The notes below the pieces were generated by a model. The model was given only the letters and a program-made list of their open reading frames with translations. It was not told where the DNA came from and did not search any database. A stretch of 64,000 nucleotides of DNA, from the NCBI RefSeq assembly GCF_947623445.1, contig NC_135244.1, forward strand, positions 3,100,001 through 3,164,000, in the 5' to 3' direction. How positions within the stretch are numbered: position 1 is the first letter of the stretch; every line of letters starts with the position of its first letter. Positions 13,669-25,600 of the stretch are shown in pieces. The translations under genes and the position numbers were made by a program. This DNA comes from Clavelina lepadiformis (taxonomy: Eukaryota > Chordata > Ascidiacea > Aplousobranchia > Clavelinidae).

Positions 13669-13748
13669 GCTGAGTTACCAGTGACGCCCCCTTAGCTGAG
13701 TTACCGATGACGTCACTTTTACCGAGTTACCGGTAACGCCCCCTTTGC
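13669..13748. repeat. Three-copy minisatellite, unit about 27 bases
   Basis: Three imperfect direct copies of a unit resembling GCTGAGTTACCGGTGACGCC are seen. The copies differ at GAGTTACCAGTGACGCC, GAGTTACCGATGACGTC and GAGTTACCGGTAACGCC. The second copy carries a TGACGTCA palindrome. It is probably a small minisatellite; no function is claimed. Confidence 0.65.
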
Positions 13749-13823
13749 TGATAACATCTCTGCTGTAGTTTGAGCTGACCATCACATGTGATGGTTACAA
13801 GTTGCAACACTGGAAAGACAATA

Positions 13824-14006
13824 GGGCTACGTTTACACGGCGCAAGTAGACTTACTGAAAGTTTCCTGAAATCGGGTAACGTTAATTTTAGGGAAAAATC
13901 TTAAAATAAGCGAATAAAATGTATCTCGCGGCAATAGACGGTGAACATCTCGCGTATTTTTAGAGAAGTTGGCAAACTTTCTTACACCGTGTAAACGTAG
14001 ACAGGC
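13824..14006. mobile_element. Small inverted-repeat element (MITE-like)
   Basis: The left end GGGCTACGTTTACACGG and the right end CCGTGTAAACGTAGACAGG are inverse complements over CTACGTTTACACGG. The element is about 180 bases and non-coding. No target-site duplication could be fixed, so the family is undetermined. Confidence 0.6.
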
Positions 14007-15688
14007 TTGTTTTCAAATTTACGGTGAACCGCAAGAACTTTTACTTTGAGTAAACTGCAGCGCAGTCCCACGAATACTGGAGACCACGTTTATTGTCAAG
14101 CTGTTTCAAAAAACTAAATACCACCTCGCTAACACGTCACTTTTGCGTTCAATCTGGCTTAGGTGTATTTTGTATAGTTTATCTCTATCAGAACGAGATG
14201 TAATCGCTTTACGTGAAGATATGTTGTGGATTTAGACTTTCAAACAGAGCATCTTTCACCTGCTTTACCAGAAAATTAACAGATTCGGTTTTAGCTAGAA
14301 AGTCAATAATCTCAGACCTTTTTTAGGATTTAAAACAAATAAGGTTAATATATATTTGCGGATAAGATTAATATTTATTTGTCATGATAGTTTGCTAACC
14401 ATAGAAGAACAAAGCAGTATAAATAATTAAAACAAAAGTTTATGCTAAAATTGTAGGCTGCAAAAGATCAAAGCATTGACGCTGCTATAAACCGTCGCCG
14501 CTCTATATAGCTTATCTGTATTTACACGCCGGTATTGTTTTTACTGACTTGGTCACGCGACAATCCGCAGAAAGCGTGTCTGAAAGACTAGGAGAGAAAC
14601 TAGGAGAGAAACCTTACTGTGTTACTATATTGAGTACAAATATAACAAGACAGGATACTGTTGATGCGGAACGTGTGCCATTGAAGTTCACATTGTCTGA
14701 GACAGCGAGTGAAGTGACAGTTAAAAGGCAGTGATTTATGTTTCTAGGAATAAATAGTTGATTACTTTCGTGTTTTATGGCTGTATTTAAAGTTTCAAAG
14801 AGTTTATTTCATGAGCGAAATGGCGAGTTTTTTTAATCGGAATCATCAGGCTGTGCCGTATGTCCAGGACTAGTATTTTGCCAAACGAACTATCTAGCAT
14901 TCTAGCGCAAACAAAAGTCGAATATGCTTTTGTTCACAAAGGGGCTTGTGCGATGGCTTAAGCTGCTGCTTAAAACTTAGATTAAACAGTGATTATTAAA
15001 TAGTAATGCAGGCAACTACCTATGGCACAGTATATATTCATGGTAAGGGTGGGTTATGCTGCCTACAGTTTAGTTTTAGTGAGCTACACAATTTCAAAGA
15101 AATGCTACGGAAGTGTGGTTTGATTTCGAAAAAAAAGATATTGGTACTGCATCATTGAAACAATTTCCATACTTTGACCCTATGTTTCAGCGCAAGCTAA
15201 GTAAAATGTAGATTGCGTCAATGGTAAAAAGTTATTGCGTTCATTTAGACATTTTCTTGTCGCAAAATCGTTTTGCCATCTGAGTTTACACCAAAATACG
15301 GTCTTTAGTTAGCTGGGGAATAGAAGTCAGCTGAGTTTCTCTCTACATGTTGAAAAGAAAAGAAACGACGCGTTGAATACTGCGCTAATATTAACGCAGC
15401 TCAAAGCCTGCAACATTTTTGTAACAGTGTCTAGTTACCTACGTCTTCTATTGCTTGATATAGGCTTGAGCCTACACTTTATCTCTTTGTTATTGGAATT
15501 AAATTGGCATAGATACTCAATACAGTATTTTCTCTGCTATCGGGCGCAGTTAACTTTTTGCTGTGTTTATTCGTTTGCTGCACGAGTGAAACTTATGTCA
15601 AAAAGTAATTGAATATAAACTTAACAAATCCGTGTAGATCAGTAGTTTAGAGCCCTAATTCTGTATTGAAATAACGTAAACTGATAAA

Positions 15689-16321
15689 ATGACCAGCAGC
15701 AAAGCAAATTGTTCAGTTGCTCAAGAAAAGCTTCCGGACGGGGCTTATTTCAGCAACGAAAACACTTTGGACGAAGAGGAGCGGGAAGGACTCGTGAAAG
15801 AATTTGAAACCTACCTTCAGCTCGGCGGCGATCGTGTAAGCGCCTTGGTATCGAGGAAGACCGGTACTGAGAGGCCTTCTCTGCGGGATCTGGTTGCTTC
15901 ATTTGAGGCAAACCTTTCCACTGAAAGAGGAGATGTTAACGATACTCTCAATTCGGAAACATCGTCAGCAGATGATGATGACGTGGGCCTTTATGACGTA
16001 TGTCAATTGCAGGTGAAGGTGAAATCGTTGCAGCAGCAACTGGTTGACAAGAACAGCAAAATTTATGAGCTTGAAATGCAAAAGAATTGTTTTACCCCTG
16101 ACCAACAGCAAATAATCGACGGAGCCTATCAGAAAGTGTTGAAAGAAAGAGATGATTGTCGATTTGAACGCGATGAAAAGCAAAAAGAAGTTGAACGATT
16201 GGTTGAAAAGAATCGAAAACTGGAATCTGAGATGAAAGAGCTGCAATTGGAAAATGAAACTTTGAGATCGCATATGCTGGTACGTCAACCAGCTTCTTGC
16301 ATCAGATCACAGGATCAATAA
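15689..16321 (+). CDS. Single-exon coiled-coil protein, family member 3 (unrecognised family)
   Basis: A 210-residue intronless frame. The N-terminal half is acidic and includes DGAYFSNEN, which recalls DSGCYSKD of member 2. A coiled coil starts near residue 103 (LQVKVKSLQQQLVDKN), the family core NCFTPDQQQIIDGAYQK begins at 133, and a longer second coiled coil follows to about residue 195. The short tail is Ser/Arg/Gln-rich. An AATAAA overlaps the TAA stop at 16317-16322 and another lies at 16816-16821; the second is the likelier polyadenylation site. A possible 3' splice site ends at 15650, 38 bases before the ATG. The function is unknown. The paralogy with the other three is direct from the sequence; orthology to any named protein could not be made. 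Confidence 0.63.
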   Translation: MTSSKANCSVAQEKLPDGAYFSNENTLDEEEREGLVKEFETYLQLGGDRVSALVSRKTGTERPSLRDLVASFEANLSTERGDVNDTLNSETSSADDDDVGLYDVCQLQVKVKSLQQQLVDKNSKIYELEMQKNCFTPDQQQIIDGAYQKVLKERDDCRFERDEKQKEVERLVEKNRKLESEMKELQLENETLRSHMLVRQPASCIRSQDQ

Positions 16322-19282
16322 AGAATAAGATCAAGATGAATTTCTTTCCAGCTTTGCAATATGATTAAATTTGAAGTTTATTCTTGCGATCTTGATGTAC
16401 TGCTTGTTGTAAACAGCTTGCAATCTTGTAAATAGTTTGTTTCGAAACATATATAAATGTTAATATGCAGTAGAAAATATGTCTGCAAGGTTTTCTTTGT
16501 ACTTAGAAGTGAAACCTATTGTAAGTCATATTAAAAAATTTGCGTTTTGATCTCGTAACAAAAGGTAGAGAAATATTACGTAATGTTTATTTTTTGTTTG
16601 ACTAAACTTTACATGTTTCCTTGGTGACACGAAGAAAAAGCAATGTTATTTCCAGTGGAATATTGCGCAGAGGTTTTCGGCTACTCTTAATCATTTCGGT
16701 ATTTGCTTGTTAATATCACCGATTAATGAATTCCTTGTTAATGTACTGGTAATAATTGCTTTGAACGAAACTTGAGGTCAAAACCTCTTAGCGCGTTTTG
16801 TCAGTTTTTTTGTTCAATAAAAATTGTCTCGTCATTGTAGCGGTTTATGGTGTTCATCAAAATCAAAAGAACTTTTTGTTCCCAAAGTATTGTCAGTACT
16901 CACGCGCTCATGAAACACGACCCCGCTGTCAGAAATATTGATTAAACATCCGACTGCTCAGCGGTTTATGGTGCTTTGTTACCCGGGATACCTGGCTTTT
17001 TTTTCACCAATGAGTCATCGCCGATACCGTTCACCCTTTTATAAAATATTTTGGAAGGAAATCTCCACGACCAAGACATTCACGTTTCAAAAACTTCAGT
17101 GTCATGCTAAACGGCCTAATGCGTTGCCCCTTGAAACTGACGACGATCATTTAATAGATCATATCACATCACTCACGTTATTTTTTGTAGGGCTGTTTTT
17201 AACTTTCTTCGGTAATCTTTGTCAAATTTAAAAGCTTAAACCTCCTGCTGTACCAATTACACACACACGCACACACTGGTCTGCGCGCATAAGTAAGCGG
17301 GAACAGCCCTTTTCAAAAACCAGCTTAGACAGTACACAGGGTCACCAGTGCGATTCCCTCCAACTCTTTGTGACGTCACGATTGATATTTGGCGTTTGTT
17401 GATATCAAACACCCACTTAATAAAGGACAACATTTGCAAAGCGCTACATGCCAACAGCAGCTATATTATAACTACAAACGTTGACTTTTATAGCTTTGTT
17501 TTTTGACACAACTCATATAAATTGAAATGTAGCCAGCATCACATAACTTTTCCGTCTGGTTGATTGGACCGCATTGTAACGTTGACGAATTAACGTCTAA
17601 TAGTCACGTGATTATCGAAGGTTACAAAACTGATTACGTTGATAAAATCGCTCACGCAAAGCAGTGCGAGTAAAATGAACAGGTGCCTATGCCACACGTT
17701 GTCTTCCGCCTATATACGTTCGCATCTGCAAAATTTCTAGAATGGTGCAAGAAAAAAGGCCGTTCTGACGATTTTCGGAAAACACAGCGGATAATGTATA
17801 ATAAAGCAATGTATGATGTAATAAAACACAACGTATAACAGAGAGCGCAGACTTTTTGCTTGTTTCCCAACTTAATTGCCATTTTCCTAATTCGCAAATA
17901 AAAATAAAAATAGCTGTTTCGAGTCAATCTTGTAACATTGTGAAAACAGTTAAAACATTTCCAATATTTTAAAGCTACCGTCTTAATTTTCGTTTCGGTA
18001 GCAGAGCAGCTAGGTAGCCTAGCTCGCAAAATCGCGTAAGTTGTAACGATTTCCAGCTTGTAACTACGATTGCGTGACTTGTAACGATTTCGGTCACCCA
18101 GCTTGAGCAATGAATCATTGTCGTGAAAAGTCGTGAAAATAATTTTTGTGTGGTGAAAAGAATTTCCTCAGTCCGACAATCAAGATTGTGACGTCATATA
18201 GCATCAAGTACCACCAAAGCGTTTTCCAGTTTTCAAACAACTCTCTCATCAGCGCTTTTTCGGGACACTTTCAAAAAACGCGGGAAAAAGACGGGCAGAT
18301 GGAGAAAAAGTTATAACGTAAAACTTGTTTCATTCATTTAAAGTGAGGGGCAAGTCCAAGAACATGTTGATCTTGTATGAAAGAACACTATTAACTTAAC
18401 CTTGTGGTAAAATATTTTTGAAAAATAATTTTTGGTTAGGTAATTGTTAGCAAAAAAACACCTCAAAATTGGCCTTAATTGTGACGTAGGACAAGGCTGG
18501 CGTGATGTCATGAGTGATGACAGACAAAATTTGCAAGATCATAAATTTAGCAAAACCTGCTGTATATATGTCACGTTTGTACCTGTTACAACCGTAAAGA
18601 TTGCTCCAACAACCAATAACATAAAAGATAAACATGGCAACTCTCCATAAGCGAGCTTACAACTGGAAGGGAAGATTTATGTTTTTATCAGAAACTAATT
18701 TAGGGCAAAATGTGCAAATGACATCGATTGCTATGACTTGGCACTTTATCGTGGTAAGAAGTCGGAAGCATATTATTGGTTATAAGCTTGTGTTTTTCCA
18801 TTGCCTTCTGCAAACTCGTGAGCTGTGAAAACCGATAACTGAGATACCAACGTCAAAACGCACGCGCTAATTTTGCAACTTGAGCTTATTTTGAGCATAA
18901 AATGTTTCGAAAAACGTCGCAGAAGTCATGTTTAGTAAAACAGTTTATGATAAAAATCTGCAGTTCAATTGACCTCATGAGAACCACGTGGCACACGAGT
19001 GACATGGCGCAAAAACCGAATGTTACGAGTTCAATGAACCATAGCTGGTATGATGTAATAAGAAAGATTTTTCCCAAACATTCGCGTCAGTTATCAAATC
19101 ACCACCAGCAGTACAGGTGTTTAAGTCGCCTGATTTATTTATTTATTCGCCACAGTAACTTGTATCAGGCGATTAATTAGAAGGTGTAATTACGTGAACG
19201 AAGAAGAACGAGGTAGCAATGGGCAATTAGGAATGCAGCAAAATAAAAAGGGCGACATTTAAGGTGTACACTTAGTTACAAG

Positions 19283-19370
19283 TTCAAATGCCCCGCAAAA
19301 TCAACGAACCGTTGCGAGGGGGAAGCTGACGCAATGGCAGGACCGATTGAACAGGCTTGGAGCAGTAACG
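19283..19370 (+). repeat. Dispersed repeat, copy 1
   Basis: About 85 bases beginning AAGTTCAAATGCC and containing ATCAACGAACCGTTGCGAGG and GGCTTGGAGCAG. The same sequence recurs near 21186 in the same orientation with scattered substitutions and small indels. The repeat family is not identified. Confidence 0.65.
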
Positions 19371-19875
19371 TCGATAATTTTGCAAATTAGGAAAAGCTGA
19401 TTTCGTTGTTTACGGGTTTTACCATAGCTTCGCGAAATAGCTCCTCAGACCGTTTTGAACAGTTGAGTTGAGCACTGATCGGATCTCGCTAAAATCTTGA
19501 GAGGCTGAAACGAAGAAAATGGGTGCAGTTAGGAAGCACTGTTTTTATTTTCAGCCTTTTCAGACTCCTGTGTGTCTTCGCTGATCTAGTTTGTCTTCTC
19601 TGGCAAAATATTTTGCGTCACCCAAAAAAAAGAGAAAAACTGTGCGGCGGGAAACACGTGCAATAGTTTTTATTGGTGGTCTATACCCCACGCCCCCTTG
19701 CATCCTTATTTTGTCTGTTAACGCCCCGTTTTATTGGGATACGTAATTTCTAAAGTTACGTAATAATGCTACTATATATGCTTCTGTTGCCTTAACTTGA
19801 AAGCGGTTGAACTGCGTAGTCTCAGCAGCTGCTAACAGTTCGGATACCTGAGGTTATTTTTACATTACTGTAGAT

Positions 19876-20358
19876 CAGACATGTGGAACCAGCGGCCCGC
19901 CAGGTTGTTCCGTGCGGCCCGCGTGGTGCTCTGCAGAATGTTAGAAGTGTATGCTAGCCATCACTCTTTGATGCGGTTTACATCAAAGCAAATGAAATTT
20001 TCGCGCGCTGTGTACAGTAATATTGCACTGAAGCTTTGTGATGTAAGAATGTATTTCTTTAAAAGCAAATATTCCAAAAGTTTGCAAAGATCTGCAACAG
20101 CAAAAATCACAATAATTTGTGATTAAATACGCTTGACTGAATTTAGTTTCCTCATCTTCCATCAACAATTATTCACAGTTTTTCAATAAACTGTCGCACA
20201 CACGTGTGTCGTGGACTGCATGAAATCTGTTTCTTGACTACATAAACTACTTTCATAGGAAAACGATACTAATTTTTTTTTGAAAAAATTCATGTGGCCC
20301 GCGATGTCATTCAAAATTTTGTATTTGGCCCTCCAGTGAAAAAGGTTGCACATGCCTG
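19876..20358. mobile_element. hAT-type non-autonomous element (483 bp) with 8-bp target duplication
   Basis: The left end is CAGACATGTGGAACC and the right end is GGTTGCACATGCCTG, which are imperfect inverse complements. The element is flanked on both sides by CTGTAGAT (19868-19875 and 20359-20366), a perfect 8-bp duplication as expected for hAT transposition. The subterminal GCGGCCCGC and GTGGCCCGCG motifs resemble those of many animal hAT MITEs. No transposase is encoded. Confidence 0.85.
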
Positions 20359-21185
20359 CTGTAGATAAACATTTTTCACACGTGACAGTTTATTGCGATC
20401 CCTTTTTAATGTAAACGTACGATTGTGGGTGTTACCAGCGCCATAACCAATAATTTAGCTATTTTAAATGCAAAAGGTGTGAAGCATTAAATTTTTTGCA
20501 AGTGTCAAACAAACTCAAGGATGACATTAAAAACATTTTTTCTCTCCATCAGTCAAGCATCAAACGCAACGGCAGATTGGCGGGAAAACCCGTGAAGCAT
20601 GAAAAATAATCCTATTGATTAATCGGTGTCCTCAGGTGTTAGTAGACAGATGCAAGATAGTTGGCGAGCCATGCTTTTACAATTTCTGAAAAAGTTGTTC
20701 GACCTGACGGATGCTTTATTTTATTGCTATATACAAGGTTGCTTAGTGGTGTCTAACTATCAATAGCAAGGAGACTAAGGTGATCATAGCTATTTGATTT
20801 ATGGCTAAGTTTACTGCTTTGGCTTTGTTACGTCATACTTGAGGAGCGTATATGTCACAAAAGTGAAATTAACGGGTAACATTTTCTATTTAACAAAGTA
20901 AAACTTCATTTCTTGCTAATAGGTCTTTAAGACCTGATGACTGAAATTAGTTACTAACTTTGCATTCTTCTTTTGTAGCAATATGTCGGATTGTCTTCAA
21001 ACAAACTTCAAAGCAAAAAGCCATAAAGATCCGTGTTGTATTTATTCTGTGTTTTACTTTTACGTTATCTTTGTAAGCTGAGCCTACTTTGCATGTATAG
21101 TTGTTTCAACAAACAACTTTAAAAACATGTGCGACCGTGATAAGATCTTGGTGACAGCTGCTAGAGCACGTGCTAAGTTTTCTTG

Positions 21186-21272
21186 CAAAGTTCAAATGCC
21201 GTAAAATCAACGAACCGTTGCGAGGATACTGGCGCAATAGCAGGATCCATTGAATCGGCTTGGAGCAGTTTT
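21186..21272 (+). repeat. Dispersed repeat, copy 2
   Basis: This matches the repeat near 19283: AAATCAACGAACCGTTGCGAGG followed by GCGCAATAGCAGGATC and CGGCTTGGAGCAG. It lies about 200 bases upstream of family member 4. It could be a short interspersed element or a local duplication. Confidence 0.65.
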
Positions 21273-21476
21273 TACCAAAACAAGAATAGCTTTTAGTTTT
21301 AGTTTAACTTACTTTTAATTGTGATTTTAAACCGTAACTTCTTGTTAATGTTTGCATACGGTATATGTTAAAAAGTCTGTAGAACGAAGTTTACAAAGGA
21401 CTATACTGGCTTTGTTCTCAATTTCAGACTGATTTGTAACAAAACCCGTTTGAAAAGTTAATTATTTGTCTAAACA

Positions 21477-22262
21477 ATGGAACCAACAAACGAAGGAAAT
21501 TATTCTATTGCTTCAAGCGATGGATTAGACGAACTGAACAGCGAAATCGACGTCCCTAGATCTTCTACTCCGGTGGATGGAAAATCGGATAAGAAAGCTC
21601 CTCCATTCCAAGCTGAGGATCTCGGAGCAGTTTCTCGTGAAGTTGTCGGATGCAGTTACCCGCTAAATCGAGGGGAAAATGAACTCGACAAATCGGTTGA
21701 ATCTTCCTTCTCAAATGGTGACGTCATCAATGAAGTGGAGGATATTCTGCTGAAACAAGATGGCCTTGTTTCCGAAGAGCTTGCCGGTTCTAATCCCAAG
21801 GCGTTGGAACATTTCAACGAGTTGCAACGGTTGGTGAGAAACAAGTTGGATAGAGTCAAGCAACGGGCAATCGACAGGGAGAGAGAGATAGATGCTTTGA
21901 AGCAAGATGGTGAGACGCAGAAAAAAGGACAACCTGAAGAAGAGAAGCTTTGTTTCACCCCGGAACAACAGTACCACGTCGATCAGTTTTATCAAAGATT
22001 GCGGATAGAAGCGGATAACCAAAAAACACAGCTCATGGTTGAAAAAGAGAACAACAAGGAACTCGTAGAGAAGGTTTCCGATCTAGAGAACCAGCTGAAA
22101 CAGAAGTTGGCAAAAATCGAGTCTCTAAGTTGCGAAGCTGAAATGCTTCGTTCAGAAGTACGCAAGAATCCTATTTCGTCCTATGTCGAATGGCAGCACA
22201 ATTTCCTCAACGTCTGCCTTCCGAATAATTCCAACATTTGTGTGAAAGTTTCAGGCAAGTAA
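21477..22262 (+). CDS. Single-exon coiled-coil protein, family member 4 (unrecognised family)
   Basis: A 261-residue intronless frame, the longest of the four. Residues 1-110 are acidic and Ser/Pro-rich. A charged helical stretch (residues 115-150) precedes the core LCFTPEQQYHVDQFYQR at 158, then a coiled coil runs to about 230. It has an additional C-terminal tail (EWQHNFLNVCLPNN) that the paralogues lack. A good 3' splice site (TTGTTCTCAATTTCAG) ends at 21427, 49 bases before the ATG, suggesting a spliced leader or 5'-UTR intron. The ATG sits in an AACAATGGAA context. An AATAAA lies near 22391. It is convergent with the next gene. The function is unknown; membership of the family is clear from the core motif and architecture. 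Confidence 0.65.
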   Translation: MEPTNEGNYSIASSDGLDELNSEIDVPRSSTPVDGKSDKKAPPFQAEDLGAVSREVVGCSYPLNRGENELDKSVESSFSNGDVINEVEDILLKQDGLVSEELAGSNPKALEHFNELQRLVRNKLDRVKQRAIDREREIDALKQDGETQKKGQPEEEKLCFTPEQQYHVDQFYQRLRIEADNQKTQLMVEKENNKELVEKVSDLENQLKQKLAKIESLSCEAEMLRSEVRKNPISSYVEWQHNFLNVCLPNNSNICVKVSGK

Positions 22263-22660
22263 AGGTGAAATACATTGCTTTACAGGTGTACAATCGATAC
22301 ACAGTGTGCGCCGAATTGGCGAAACGTATCAGGCGAACTCAGTTCATTGTTTGTTGTTTGTTTTTATTATAAACAAGGCATTGACAGGTAATAAATCGAA
22401 GCGTAGATAATTTTTCTTGAAATGTGCATGTAACAATTTGACTTTAGGATTATGTTACAATGGATTCTGGATGATGTCACAATTTCACGTTGTTTGTTCT
22501 CTGTATTTATTTTCTTGCAAAACAAGCAAAAAAGAACTGTAAAATGTCAAACCGCATTTTCAATACAAAAGTTCCTATCAAAAGTCTATTTTATCTACCG
22601 TACAGTACAAGCTAAATTGCACTGAAAAGGATACCACGATCCCATATCACCATGCGAGTT
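22263..22660. other. Convergent intergenic spacer holding two 3' ends
   Basis: Family member 4 (+) and the next gene (-) point at each other here. An AATAAA near 22391 could serve the plus gene, and TTTATT sequences (for example near 22504) could serve the minus gene. Nothing else is seen. Confidence 0.4.
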
Positions 22661-25600
22661 CTACCCAGCGATTTTTGCAGCGCTTGCTCTAGTGCCAGCA
22701 GGGGGCGCTTTTATACCAAGATATCTGCCTTTGTTTTCAAACAAAACAGGTGGTTCGTAAGCCATGTTGAACTCTGTGATCCGCGGATTTGAATCGTCGG
22801 AATCCACGGACCCCGTATCCGCTTCATTTTTTTCTCCGTTTTCATTTTGAGGACTCGCAGCTGCTGCCAGAGCTTTGAGAAAATTTTCTGCTTCTTTCTG
22901 CTTTTTAAGTCTTTCGCTCACCTCAGCAGTCCGCAAACGCTTTGCCAAGTCAGCAATATCGAAAAAGAAGTTTCCAGAAGGAACCAAATTCCTGGTGAAG
23001 ATCTGCCGACGTTGCTTCTCGCTCGTGGTCTGCACTTTCCTTACAACGAGTTGGGAGGTTGGCACGATGTTATCCACGGATACAGACGTCTTATCCTCCT
23101 CTTCTTTATCGTCGTCGTTTTTTGAAGACAAGATTCCGTCCTGGATGAGATTTCTTCGGACTTCGGCGGACGAGAGTCGTTCTTGAGGAGGAATCAATTT
23201 TATCTTTTCCAGGGATTCCGCTTTGTGTCTCCGGAAAGTCATCTCCTTTGCTGCGTCATCATGCTCCGGAGCATCCGCTTGCTCCAAACTTCCTTCCTCT
23301 TCCGAATCCGTCAGAGTCTCCGCTATTTCGGGGATTGTTTCAAACGCTGGGGGATTGGACTTAAGAAAGGATCTGGAGGATTGCATGGCAGGAGCAGGAG
23401 GTCGGATGCTGGGAGCACTGAAAGGATCTGGACGAGAAATCTGAAGAAGAAAATAAAGTAAAGATATAAGACATTTTACTACTCAACAAAAACTTATTGT
23501 ATAAGAATGCAATGACGCTTTGTCAAGTTAGTTTAGGTTTTTTCTTCAAGGAGAGTCAGCTGTAACAGAAGAAGAAAGAAGAAGAAGCTTGAAGGAATCT
23601 TATGAAACTGCGCTACTCGTGCCTTCAACTCATGATGTTACGGTGACCGTCATATGTCTATAACATCCCGAACATCCTTCATTATTAAAGCCGGAAAACA
23701 ATGTATAGCAAGACAAGCTTCAACGGCATCACAACGTGTGTAGCAGCAAGCACGCCGCTGTACAATCACAAACGTCTTCTACTAGCTGTAAGAAACTTTT
23801 ACTAAACATCGTCCACAGCACCTGGTCATCCATCAACGGGGTTGCATCAAAAACGTCGCTTGGATTTAGCAGAGCAGGACTGTTCATTGACTCTGGCCAT
23901 TTTGACACGTTCAGCACGTTGTCGGAAATTTCTCCATCAAATACCTTCCTCTGGACCTCCCTCATGTTCAGATGAGGAGCTTTCTCGTGAACCAGGGCAA
24001 GTTTGTAGACGTCGTTTGCGATTGCCGGAGTGTTTTTCCTACGTATAATGTTGTTAGCAACTGAAACGGAGAAAAAAGCGCTAATTGTAGGATTGAAAAG
24101 TGCAAGTTGTCACTGGCTCTAAATGAGTGTAACTTTTAGCTTGTATTTATTTGTGTAACCAACCAAAGCGTACATTTCGTATTCTCATTTTTTCAACTCC
24201 AACTTTAACCATATCCATGCTTATTTACAGCATAAGTTAACTTTGTTACAATCAATTAGACCAGGGGCTTCTCAAACGTTTTTGTTCTGCGACCTCATTT
24301 TAGAAACAAAATTTCAACGCGACCCCTTGAAGGGTAGCTTACACGTTAATGATATTGAAACAATAAACGTCTCATCACAAATATCAAGTGAAATTTTGTC
24401 TATGGCGAAATTGTACAAATGCACACAAACCACGAAAGTAACTGTACAGCAATAAAAGAACAGCGTAATGGAAACAGTAAAGCGAATCAAAAATTAACCA
24501 AAAAAAATTCAATTTATATATAATACAGTAGTTGAATTTGTTTCACGACCCCAAAGTTACATTATGCGGCCCGTTTGAGGTCACGACCCATAGCTTGAGA
24601 AGCCCTGAATTAGACTATGTTTAATCTATTTTATTATCTCAAACTTAACCGATCCATAATAAAAATTACATGCAATGCTGCTCGTGCTGTTTCTGGGACC
24701 TCGTCTTGATACAATCCGGACATGATTCCGGTCCTAGAATTTCGCAATGTTCTTTCGCCATCAGCGTGTTCTGATTGGTTAAAATCCTGCTCAGGGATCT
24801 GAAAACAAGACAGAGTCATTCAAACGTCATAATGGGAAGCAAACTTCGTGAAAAAAGTGTAAAATCTGCGTCTGGCAATTGGCAAAACACGAAGTCACTT
24901 ATGGGTAAAAAGAATACGAAATATGAAGACGTCAAATTCAGCTATAGTGGCCGCTTTGGCAGAAAATGTAGACTAAGCTTGAGTTTTAGGTAACACCAAC
25001 CAGATCGCCAAACTTGCAGTTGACGATCAAGTTCCGTTAACATTTACAAGGAAAATGTTTTGAATACTTTGATAAAACGAAATCAGGCTCGGGTTTTTGT
25101 CACAAATAAAAGCTTTTTGACTTACCTTCCCTCAATTTGAATCTCGGGAAACTCTGAACAACGGACGCATCTCTCCGCAAATGCATCCACCTGCGAATAA
25201 GATCTTTGTGATCCGTTTTCTCTTCCACTCCGGCTCCAAATTCCTGAACCCTGCATTTAATAAATTACTTTTAATAACCGAAGATACCGGAAGTATCACG
25301 ACAAGTTGGTAGTTTCAAAATAACGATAGACAAAAGTTATGGCCGCGACGTGGGATACTTTGTCGTCTAGCACAGCTTATTAATCTGTACAATAACCACG
25401 TATTAAACTATATTACAACCAACAAGGTGTATAGTAAACAAAAATTCTGATATAATATCATGTGTGATGTCATATGAAGTAACCATATCACATGATGTGA
25501 TATTATCAACAGAATTTTACAATCGTATTAACAATGTGACCGTTTTCCTGTCATAGTATTAGTATTTCCTTTGCAAGGCGCAAAGTATTCACAAAGTCAG

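Larger units (their letters stand above)
12474..15688. other. Intergenic between family members 2 and 3
   Basis: No supported gene. It contains a short tandem repeat at about 13669-13748 and an inverted-repeat MITE at about 13824-14006, both listed separately. A duplicated GACTAGGAGAGAAACTAGGAG stretch near 14585 is a simple local repeat. No degenerate fifth copy of the coiled-coil family was recognised. Confidence 0.4.
16322..21476. other. Intergenic between family members 3 and 4
   Basis: Five kilobases without a supported gene. It contains a hAT-type MITE (19876-20358) and two copies of a dispersed repeat of about 85 bases (near 19283 and 21186), listed separately. Open frames such as those around 16938 and 17652 have random-looking composition and no splice context, so I leave them out. 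Confidence 0.4.

Noticed and set aside
13669..13748. CRISPR-like array
   Set aside because: Three adjacent imperfect units without unique spacers in a eukaryotic genome; it is a minisatellite.
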